Origin: Tepidibacillus fermentans
GTDB taxonomy: Bacteria > Bacillota > Bacilli > Tepidibacillales > Tepidibacillaceae
Reading direction: 5' to 3'
Length of the DNA: 64,000 nucleotides
Assembly: GCF_004342885.1 (NCBI RefSeq)
Contig: NZ_SMAB01000002.1
Coordinates: forward strand, 1-64,000
A model generated the notes under the pieces. It saw nothing but the letters and a program-made list of their open reading frames with translations. It was not told where the DNA came from and ran no database searches. Below are positions 1 to 7,111 of this stretch, piece after piece. Position 1 is the stretch's first letter, and every line of letters begins with the position of its first letter. A program made the position numbers and the translations under genes.

Positions 1-95
1 CCAAACAGTAGTGCGGTAGCCTGTGCATAGCGTACAAAAATAGGATGCTGATATTATTAGTATTAAAGCTTGATCGAGAAAAACTTGACACAAAC
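1..95 (+). mobile_element. Right end of a further ISLre2-like insertion sequence (partial)
   Basis: The first 95 bases match, with divergence, the right end of the ISLre2-family copies ending at 5726 and 13131. All three finish with the same string, tgatcgagaaaaacttgaca followed by caaac. No coding part is visible because the window starts inside the element. This is a third, older or different copy close to the downstream side of selA. Confidence 0.6.
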
Positions 96-216
96 TAAAA
101 AATGAGATTGTTTGCGATAGAATCAAGAATCACGTATTATTGATAGTAAAGAAAAAACGTTCAGTTAAGCTAAAAGAGTGTTTGAAGATGAAACATATTG
201 AAAGGAAGGAGATTTT

Positions 217-789
217 TTGAAAAACAAAAGAAGTTGGTTGATCATTTTGATTGTTATACTTTTTTCATTTAGTATGCTCCTAGGGTGTGCAAGTCAGGAT
301 CAATTACAACCACAAAATTCACAATCAGTTGAACAAGAAAAAACGACAGAGCGGGAACAAGCAGCTCCAAAAGAACTTAGTGGGCGAAATAATGAGGAAC
401 AAAGATATGATCAGAATAACCAAAGCAAAAACCAGCAAAATACAAACCAACAACAAAAAAATGAGAGGATTGTCATTGAATCACCACAACCCGATTCATC
501 GATGAAGATTGGGATGAGCTTTGAACTTAAAGGAAAAGCAAAAATAGATGCAACGGAGTTACATTATGAATTTGAAGATGGCCATAATATTTTAAGTAAA
601 GGGAAGTTCCAATTAAGTTCCACAAGAGATGCCATGGGCTATGCAGAATTTCACTATACTATAAAATTAGAACAAAATCCTAGCAGCCCATTTGGGACTC
701 TCATCTTATATGCTTTACAAAAAGATGGGACAAAAGCAGAACAAATCATGGTGACCTATAATTTTGACCCATCGATTGTAAAACCGTAA
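217..789 (+). CDS. Lipoprotein with a C-terminal Gmad2-like domain
   Basis: A 190-residue exported lipoprotein. The TTG start at 217 follows an aaaggaaggag ribosome site. Residues 5-23 are a hydrophobic signal segment ending in a lipobox (LLGC, Cys24). A Gln/Asn-rich, low-complexity linker follows to about residue 80. Residues ~83-187 resemble the Gmad2 immunoglobulin-like domain often found next to spore-germination or cell-surface domains. It converges on selA and shares a hairpin with it. The role is unknown; attachment to the membrane outer face is inferred from the lipobox. A GerM-type partner domain is absent. Confidence 0.7.
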   Translation: MKNKRSWLIILIVILFSFSMLLGCASQDQLQPQNSQSVEQEKTTEREQAAPKELSGRNNEEQRYDQNNQSKNQQNTNQQQKNERIVIESPQPDSSMKIGMSFELKGKAKIDATELHYEFEDGHNILSKGKFQLSSTRDAMGYAEFHYTIKLEQNPSSPFGTLILYALQKDGTKAEQIMVTYNFDPSIVKP

Positions 790-809
790 AACTTATACGA
801 ATCGAAACA

Positions 810-839
810 AAAGAGAGGCGAAATAGAACGTCTCTCTTA
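810..839. terminator. Convergent hairpin between lipoprotein gene and selA
   Basis: Arms agagaggcg and cgtctctct, with one mismatch, close over a short loop. The selA stop codon lies at the hairpin's right edge. It probably serves both converging genes. Confidence 0.55.
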
Positions 840-2240
840 CTTGTTAACTATCCGTTGTATTTTTGCTAAGATTAATTCGAATTCTTTCGGTTCGATCGTA
901 CGAACATCCAATACAAACTGTTCTTCAAAAATTCGTCCGATAATATGTGGAGGAGATATCCTCAATTCTTGTTCAAATTTATGAACAGGATAATTGAAGG
1001 GTCTAATACTGATCAATTTGGTAGGGAGCTGAACATCAGGCATTGATCCTCCACCGATTTCGGAAAACCCATCAATAATCTTCATTTCAAATTGCTCCGA
1101 TACCACTGATTTTAACATCTCATAGAGTTTTTGACTTCGTTCTTGAATGGTTTTTTCATCCATCAGAATCATTTTTAGAGTAGGAACCTTTTCGTGAGCT
1201 TCTTCAAGCAAATAGTGTCTTAAGGTTGCTTCCAAAGCAGCTAACGTCATTTTATCGACTCGAAGAGAACGGGTCAATTGATTTTTCTTTAAACGATCAA
1301 TCCACTTTTTCTTACCGACGATGATACCGGCTTGAGGGCCTCCAAGTAATTTATCGCCACTAAAAGAAACAAGATCAGCTCCTGCTTTAACAGTCTCTTG
1401 TACGGTTGGCTCATTGCCAATCCCATGTTTTTTGAAATCATAGAGAACTCCGCTACCTAAATCTTCATACACAGGGATCTGATGTTCTTTGCCAATTTCA
1501 ACAAGTGTCTTCAAGCAGACTTCTTTCGTAAAACCAATAATTTTAAAGTTACTCGTATGTACTTTCATTAATAAACCGGTTTGATCGGTAATCGCTCGCT
1601 CATAGTCATACCGATGGGTTTTGTTTGTTGTTCCCACTTCCACTAGATGGGCACCACTTTGAGCCATGATTTCAGATACGCGAAAAGAACCGCCTATCTC
1701 AACAAGTTGTCCTCTGGATACAATGACTTCTTTTCCTTGTGCCATCTCTTTTAAGATTAAAATCACAGCAGAGGCATTATTGTTCACTACGAGTGCGGCC
1801 TCAGCACCTGTAAGTTGAACCAGTAAATCTTCTACATGATCGTAACGAGAACCCCGTTTTCCAGTTGATAGGGTATATTCTAAATTGGTGTAATCTGTAG
1901 CTGCTAGTTGTGCAGCAAAAATTGACTCATTGGATAATTTTGCTCGTCCTAAATTCGTATGTAAGATTACTCCTGTACCATTTACGACAGATCTTAAATG
2001 GGGAGTCGTTAACCGTTTATATTGATGTCTTATTTTTTCTAAAATAGTAGATAGCGAAAGCACAGTAGGAGTATCCGATTGTAAGATCTTTTCTCTTTCA
2101 ATTTCAATCGTTTTTGAAATAATATCCGAGACCAAATTTAACGGAGAACTTTCTATCAGCTTCTTCACTTCTGGAAGTTGAAGGATTGTTGAAACTGCGG
2201 GTAATGCTCTTAAAGCTTCTTTTTGTTTTTCGGTTAACAT
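837..2240 (-). CDS. selA: L-seryl-tRNA(Sec) selenium transferase
   Basis: A 467-residue PLP enzyme that converts Ser-tRNA(Sec) to Sec-tRNA(Sec) using selenophosphate, the second step of selenocysteine synthesis. Visible are the N-terminal SelA domain, the NGTGVILHTNLGRA segment (~87-100), and the PLP lysine in SFSGDKLLGG (Lys297). Length and both ends match the family. The start ATG follows gaaggagct. The gene is intact, so selenocysteine insertion is probably functional. selD, which supplies selenophosphate, lies 11.7 kb upstream on the same strand; selB and selC are not in the window. The gap is filled with IS debris and accessory genes. Confidence 0.97.
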   Translation of the reverse strand: MLTEKQKEALRALPAVSTILQLPEVKKLIESSPLNLVSDIISKTIEIEREKILQSDTPTVLSLSTILEKIRHQYKRLTTPHLRSVVNGTGVILHTNLGRAKLSNESIFAAQLAATDYTNLEYTLSTGKRGSRYDHVEDLLVQLTGAEAALVVNNNASAVILILKEMAQGKEVIVSRGQLVEIGGSFRVSEIMAQSGAHLVEVGTTNKTHRYDYERAITDQTGLLMKVHTSNFKIIGFTKEVCLKTLVEIGKEHQIPVYEDLGSGVLYDFKKHGIGNEPTVQETVKAGADLVSFSGDKLLGGPQAGIIVGKKKWIDRLKKNQLTRSLRVDKMTLAALEATLRHYLLEEAHEKVPTLKMILMDEKTIQERSQKLYEMLKSVVSEQFEMKIIDGFSEIGGGSMPDVQLPTKLISIRPFNYPVHKFEQELRISPPHIIGRIFEEQFVLDVRTIEPKEFELILAKIQRIVNK

Positions 2241-2333
2241 AAAAAACGAGCTCCTTCATCATGATAATTGCTAGAATTATCTTATCATAACATACTTTTA
2301 TTTTAAAACGAATCAAAGAAAACCCACGTTCAA

Positions 2334-2612
2334 TTAGGCTTCAATGGCATCCACCATAAAATCCGCTGTCATTTTTGATTTGGTGAATTCTAGATGAAGC
2401 TGATTATTGCTTACATCTAAAATCCCAAATGGTGTAATAAATTCATTCCCAAAATCATGGTCAACTGCTTGTGTATTTGTCCTGCTTTTTCCGCCCCTAG
2501 AAAAGGGACCGATTTTCACCCTGTCATTCGTATCATGATATGCTCCCCTTAAGGTAGACAGGTTAAAAAACAAAAATCTGTTTAAACTTAAGGGGAGCAT
2601 ATCACATATCAC
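2334..2612 (-). pseudogene. ISAzo13-type transposase fragment
   Basis: An internal fragment of about 70 residues resembles ISAzo13/Rhodopirellula-type DDE transposases (VKIGPFSRGGKSRTNTQA, DHDFG, TPFGILDV). The protein lacks the start and end of the family, so it is a remnant. The N-terminal 20 residues of the open frame come from unrelated sequence containing an inverted repeat at 2537-2603. Confidence 0.65.
2537..2603. repeat. 16-bp inverted repeat in IS debris
   Basis: gatatgctccccttaa (2537-2552) is repeated in inverted orientation at 2588-2603 around a ~35-base loop. Just to the right, tttttggacagcccctg resembles the end of IS3-family elements. The block is probably a scar of nested IS insertions. 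Confidence 0.5.
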
Positions 2613-2703
2613 TTTTTGGACAGCCCCTGTTTTTTTAATTACGTGTGGTTTATTTGACGCTTACCTTCAATTTTCCCATTCTAAATAATTAGTGTTTTCT
2701 TAT

Positions 2704-2913
2704 TCATCTATTAATATCCGACAATTTTTGTTGGATTTTTCGAATTGCCTCTATCTGCTGTTCTTGAAAAGCTAAGTTACGTTCATCTATTCGTAAAAAT
2801 TCCTTGTGCTGCTTTACTACTAGTCGATAAATTCCAACCATTAAAATAAGAAGTATTAAAGGAAGAATCAATCCGGCGAATGATAGTATTTGAAATGTTA
2901 CATTCCCAATCAA
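2704..2913 (-). CDS. Small single-pass membrane protein, coiled-coil tail
   Basis: A 69-residue protein. The TTG start at 2913 is chosen because a gggaggt site sits 7 bases upstream. Residues ~8-32 form one hydrophobic helix, followed by a charged helical tail (~36-68, rich in Glu, Gln, Lys) likely to coil. It resembles small DUF4083-type proteins in shape only. No neighbour on its strand suggests a role. Confidence 0.55.
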   Translation of the reverse strand: MIGNVTFQILSFAGLILPLILLILMVGIYRLVVKQHKEFLRIDERNLAFQEQQIEAIRKIQQKLSDINR

Positions 2914-3092
2914 TATTTTTACCTCCCTTGCTATATGCTGACTTATTAATCTAAATTCATAATCTTTATATCATATAACCACTCATTATCTATCACAGAA
3001 TGATGAGTAGTAACATTGTTAACGCTTTCTCACCGACAATGACGTGAGCGTTAATAATTATAAAATCACTTCTATATCAAAGTATAAATTTA

Positions 3093-3752
3093 CTACCAAT
3101 TTCCTGAATCCCAGTCGGTATCATTTCCAACAAACAGTTTAAGATAGAAAGTACTAGTATAATAACCACCTGCTGACCCAGTAAATCTAAGATAACCATA
3201 AGCATCACTTGAAGATGTTTCTTTTGATTGGGCAACAGTTAAAGTTATATTGGAAATATCAGAAACACCAGAAATATACCATTCATATACTCTATCTAAA
3301 CTATCATATCCGTATTGTACATTCGTATAATCTGCTAGAAATGAAGCATATATTCCTCCACTTAATCTAGATACCTTTCTTCCTATGTAATTTACATAAC
3401 CAGAACCAGTTCTACTTGTACCACCAGAGACAGATGTAATATCAACTGAACCATCAGGATAAATAATTTTCTTTTCATAACCAGGAATACCATTCTTATC
3501 TATAAACTTTTTCTCCTTAATTTTACCCTTATCTTTCATTTTGGGATTATTGGCATCGAGGATTTCCCCATTCTCGATCTTCTCAATAAGCTTTAACTGC
3601 GTTTCCTGATCTATTCCTGCTTTACCAAAATTAGCCTTAATTTGATTTACTTGTTTTTCCGTTAATGGTTTTCCTTTTGCAAAAGTAACTCCACCAAAAG
3701 ATGCGATCATTAATGCTAAGATAATAAGAGTACTAAATAACTTTTTCACCAT
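3093..3752 (-). CDS. Secreted protein of unknown function
   Basis: A 219-residue protein with a Sec signal peptide (residues 1-25, cleavage near TFA-KG). It has a Lys/Glu-rich helical segment (~30-95) and a C-terminal half rich in Gly, Ser, Thr and Tyr, expected to be a beta-sheet domain (~105-219). The layout resembles DUF5626-type secreted proteins of bacilli, but I cannot confirm the family. It stands alone between a small membrane protein and a broken protease gene, in an accessory region next to an IS. Confidence 0.6.
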   Translation of the reverse strand: MVKKLFSTLIILALMIASFGGVTFAKGKPLTEKQVNQIKANFGKAGIDQETQLKLIEKIENGEILDANNPKMKDKGKIKEKKFIDKNGIPGYEKKIIYPDGSVDITSVSGGTSRTGSGYVNYIGRKVSRLSGGIYASFLADYTNVQYGYDSLDRVYEWYISGVSDISNITLTVAQSKETSSSDAYGYLRFTGSAGGYYTSTFYLKLFVGNDTDWDSGNW

Positions 3753-3840
3753 TTCTCATTCCCTTTAAATATATAATAGAAACATGGTTATGGAGTACAA
3801 ATATTCATTAATTTCTTCAAAAAAGGTGTTGTTCATTATG

Positions 3841-4266
3841 TTAATTATTAACCTTTATTAACCCATTCCCATACTCAAAGCTATTCCCTAAAGGAACTGC
3901 ATTCTCATCCAATGTCTTTTTCCCAGTAAAACCTTGTTGGTGTGCTTCTGTTGTCTGAATATGAGGAATTCCCCAAGGAATTGTTTGATTATTGATCGAC
4001 ACTTTTGCATCTTCTTCAATATAAGCAATCTTTGGATTCATAGACAAAGAATCAAATGCTTGTTCTGAAAGTTCCACCGAAACAACTGGGATATGTTTAA
4101 ACTGTTTTTTTACTTTTCCTCCATGCGTATTAATGACTTCCTTATTTACCATTACATAAAAGCCTATTAAGTAGGATTTAACCAATGATGAGCTTGTATT
4201 TACACCATTATCCATTGCAAATGTAGCGGAAGTAAGTGTAATTACTAAAAAAAGTGCTAAAATCAT
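3841..4266 (-). pseudogene. Subtilisin gene collapsed to its I9 propeptide
   Basis: The open frame keeps a signal peptide, the inhibitor_I9 propeptide (~36-90, ending AYIEEDAKV) and the first residues of the mature protease (PWGIPHIQTTEAHQQGFTGK). It then jumps in frame to the last ~25 residues of a subtilase (ENAVPLGNSFEYGNGLIKVN). The whole catalytic region with Asp, His and Ser is missing. The native GTG start after ggggg appears frameshifted by loss of one A, so only the internal ATG at 4266 remains. If expressed, it would be a 141-residue secreted propeptide without protease. Confidence 0.75.
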
Positions 4267-4484
4267 ACTTAGCGTTCTCTTTACATTTTCACCCCCTTTT
4301 TTTCCTTTTCAAACATATAGACGTAGAATTTAAAAAAAGGGTTCCCTAATTTCCCTAATTTTTTTAATTTTATGTGTAAAATAATTCTCGAGGATTTTAA
4401 TAGGAAATACTAGCCAAAAAAGAGAAGGCGTTCTATCATAAATGTATGCTTCCACGCAAATACATTTTAGAAAGAGGCCTTCTC

Positions 4485-5545
4485 ATGGATAATATTATAT
4501 CAACATTATATCAGTTAATAAAGAATACAAATAATTTAATTGAGTTAGAGGAAAACATTCAAATTTATATGCATGAAGTATTTGTTTCTTTGATAGGGGA
4601 GATTTTTACTCAGCTAAATCAAGTTATTAAGGAAAAACAACAAGAAAAAGGTTGGTTCGTAAAAAGGGAAGATTGGAAAACGATTCAATTTACGTTTAGC
4701 GCTGTACGTTTCCAACATACATTAATGGGTGACAAAAAGGGGGACTCTCACTATCCTTTTGATGAGTGGATAGGAATACGGAAATACCAGCGATATAGTC
4801 CTTTAGTTGAAGTGAAAGTAGCAGAACTAGCAAGTGAGAGTACCTATCGTGAATCCGCACGTATATTACAGGAATGGACAGCAGTTAACATTAGTCATCA
4901 AACCATAGGAAGTATCGTAAGACGTGTAGGAAAAGCACAAGCAAAGGCGGATAAAGAAATGGTTATCGAGTTAATACACAGATTGTTTCAAATAGCGATG
5001 GAGGACAAGGCTATACTGCGGAGAAGTTTCAAGAAGCCTTTTCACAGTCTCGTTATGCTGTTTTAAAACAGTTAGACCCCTATCATATTGCACAGGCATT
5101 AAATAGGACAATAGGTGGTGGGAAGAGCGAGTACAAGGATTCAATAGGAAAGGCTTTAAAAGAACACAATCTAGATGATTTTACGTTATGGTTGGATACA
5201 TATGAAAGTACACTCGATGAACAGAAACAAGTAGAAAAAGTAAAAAACCCACCAAAGGATGCAAGAAGTTTAGGGGCAATGGAATCCAACCAACGTCATG
5301 TATCCTACCGGATGAAAAAGCGAGGAATGCATTGGAGTTTAGAAGGTGCAGAAGCGATGATAAAAGTGAAACAAGGAATCTTAAATAAAACATTAAGAAG
5401 TACTTATCTCGCACATCAACGAAGAAGTGAAAGAAAACAACGTGACGTGAAGAAAACCGTAAGATTAGCACAAATTCTACGAGAGAGCACTCATCCATCG
5501 ATTGGAGTAAAGCAAGGCTCAATCAGCCTGTATACTGCTCACTAA
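4485..5545 (+). pseudogene. ISLre2 (UPF0236) transposase, internally deleted and frameshifted
   Basis: The N-terminal half starts at ATG 4485 and reads to about 4985 with family motifs such as YQRYSPLVEVKVAELASE. The frame then switches and continues as IVSNSDGGQGYTAEKFQEAF. Residues between, including part of the DDE domain, are missing. A second gap of roughly 20-25 residues falls between [12 protein letters not shown] and [18 protein letters not shown]. The C terminus ends QGSISLYTAH as expected. It is not functional. Confidence 0.75.
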
Positions 5546-5726
5546 ACGGCAATAGGAAATCTTATGAAAAGTATTCGAAATACCTGGGTTAATTAGTTAG
5601 GTTCCTTAGACCTAACTAATTAACCCAGACCACCAAGCGATAGCGTGGTAGCTATGGAAAGTGTACAATAATAGAATGCTGTAACTGCTAGTGTTAAAGG
5701 TTGATCGAGAAAAACTTGACACAAAC
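5210..5726 (+). repeat. 517-bp direct repeat, left copy
   Basis: Bases 5210-5726 are repeated, with no difference seen by eye, at 12615-13131 in the same orientation (offset 7405). The repeat is the 3' part of the ISLre2 element including its right end. Both copies share the same internal transposase deletion, so one derives from the other. Confidence 0.9.
5584..5628. terminator. Perfect 19-bp hairpin at the IS 3' end
   Basis: Arms ctgggttaattagttaggt (5584-5602) and its exact inverse (5610-5628) enclose a 7-base loop downstream of the transposase stop. The same hairpin occurs at 12989-13033 in the second copy. No T-run follows. Confidence 0.6.
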
Positions 5727-5748
5727 GCAAACCTTACGTCCTTTGACA

Positions 5749-5778
5749 GGGAAGTTATTTTATTTAATAACTTTTCCC
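5749..5778 (-). terminator. Hairpin downstream of the MFS exporter gene
   Basis: gggaagttatt and aataacttttccc pair across a short AT loop, about 100 bases past the exporter stop on its coding strand. There is no clear T-run, so this is only a possible end of the peptide-locus transcript. Confidence 0.35.
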
Positions 5779-5881
5779 ACTTCGACAAGCTTATCACTTC
5801 TCTCTATATATTATACAATGGTATCATATATGGTGTCGAGCTTCTTGATATTATGGTATGAATTGTTTATATGAATCAGTG

Positions 5882-7108
5882 TTAAATAGTATCCAGCTCT
5901 TTTTCTTTATGTTTCCTGACAGCATAGCTATTTAAAGCATACAAAGCTATCGCTATAAAATTAAGTATACCTAAATACAAAATAATATTCGCATTTCCGA
6001 ATAGTTTAATCATGAATGGGGCGATTAATAAGCCGGCTATCTGAGCAACAGCGGCGATTGCCATAAAGATGGTGAATATATTTCCAAGCTTATCTTTATA
6101 TATTTCCTGAAATTTTGTAACGACTAAGATTTCAAATATGCCCGAAATATACGTCATAATAAAGGTTGCGATTAATACACCGATCTCTTTAAATAAGAAA
6201 ACCAATAAAAGCCAAGCGATGCCTGCAAAAGCATATGATCCTACGGTCAATTTAGAAAATTCGATTTTATCTTTAATCTTTGTTGAGCTTAAGCTTCCTA
6301 AGCTGAACCCTATTAAAAGCACTGCAAAATAAATTCCGTATAAATAAGATTTTCCGCCGTCCGCAAAATACCCTACGACTGTAATTAAGCTTATTTTAGT
6401 GTGGAATTGTAAAACCACCGCAATAATTAGAATTCCGACGACAAATTTATTACTAAAAACTTCGCTGATACCTTCTCTTATTTGGGTACGGTAATTTTTT
6501 ATCGACTCTCTCAATCGAACTTGATCTGTATTCTTTCCTTTATCGTTTGAAACTTCGACTCCGGCAAAAAATAATATCGTTATGAAATATGTAATGAGAT
6601 CAAATATAAAAATACTAAAATAACTTATGACCGTAACTAAGATACCGCTTATCACATCTGCTGTTCCATTGATAATATTTCGGCTTGCCGTTAATAAACT
6701 ATTTGCCTTTGCCAGTTCTTTTTCTTCTACCACCTTAGGTACAATGACCTGCGTTAATATATAAGAACCGTAATTACTAAGACTGAAGATGAATTCTCCA
6801 ATAACAATGAAAACAAAATTGTAATGATTGATGCCAATAAATATCACAAAAAAAACTAAACACACCGAGCACATCTGGATGATTTGAAGAAAGATGAGAC
6901 TCTTTTTTGAGACCATTTTATTAAATAAAGGCCCAAGAAGAAAGCCAAGAATGATTGGAATAACTGATGTTAAGGCGCTGATAGATAATAGAAGATTATT
7001 TTTAGTTTGGGCATAGATAATGATCGGGATAGCAATCATAAACAAACTATCGCCGAAATTTGTTACACCAATCCCTAAAAGTAAATTTGTAAAAGATTTA
7101 TTTTTCAT
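5882..7108 (-). CDS. MFS exporter of the peptide-modification locus
   Basis: A 408-residue integral membrane protein of the major facilitator superfamily with about 12 hydrophobic segments. Early cytoplasmic-loop residues (LGFLLGPLFNKMVSKKSL, ~56-73) fit the MFS-1 macrolide/antibiotic-efflux type. The start ATG lies 3 bases after the stop of the upstream fusion enzyme, with a gaaaggga site inside that gene's end, so the two are translationally coupled. Position directly after an adenylating enzyme and a tiny peptide gene suggests export of, or immunity to, the modified peptide, as MccC does for microcin C. The substrate is inferred only. Confidence 0.8.
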   Translation of the reverse strand: MKNKSFTNLLLGIGVTNFGDSLFMIAIPIIIYAQTKNNLLLSISALTSVIPIILGFLLGPLFNKMVSKKSLIFLQIIQMCSVCLVFFVIFIGINHYNFVFIVIGEFIFSLSNYGSYILTQVIVPKVVEEKELAKANSLLTASRNIINGTADVISGILVTVISYFSIFIFDLITYFITILFFAGVEVSNDKGKNTDQVRLRESIKNYRTQIREGISEVFSNKFVVGILIIAVVLQFHTKISLITVVGYFADGGKSYLYGIYFAVLLIGFSLGSLSSTKIKDKIEFSKLTVGSYAFAGIAWLLLVFLFKEIGVLIATFIMTYISGIFEILVVTKFQEIYKDKLGNIFTIFMAIAAVAQIAGLLIAPFMIKLFGNANIILYLGILNFIAIALYALNSYAVRKHKEKELDTI

Positions 7109-7111
7109 TCT

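Larger units (their letters stand above)
4372..5726 (+). mobile_element. Degenerate ISLre2-family insertion sequence
   Basis: Left end near 4372 (gtgtaaaataattctcga) and right end at 5726 (inverse: gtgtcaagtttttctcga) form imperfect terminal inverted repeats. The element is shorter than the ~1.5 kb usual for the family because the transposase has internal deletions. A stem (gagaaggc/gccttctc) precedes the transposase and a 19-bp perfect stem lies near its 3' end. No target duplication was recognised. Confidence 0.7.

Noticed and set aside
5181-5522. Antisense open frames across the ISLre2 3' ends (also 12595-12927)
   Set aside because: Shadows of the transposase remnant, present in both copies only because the DNA is duplicated.
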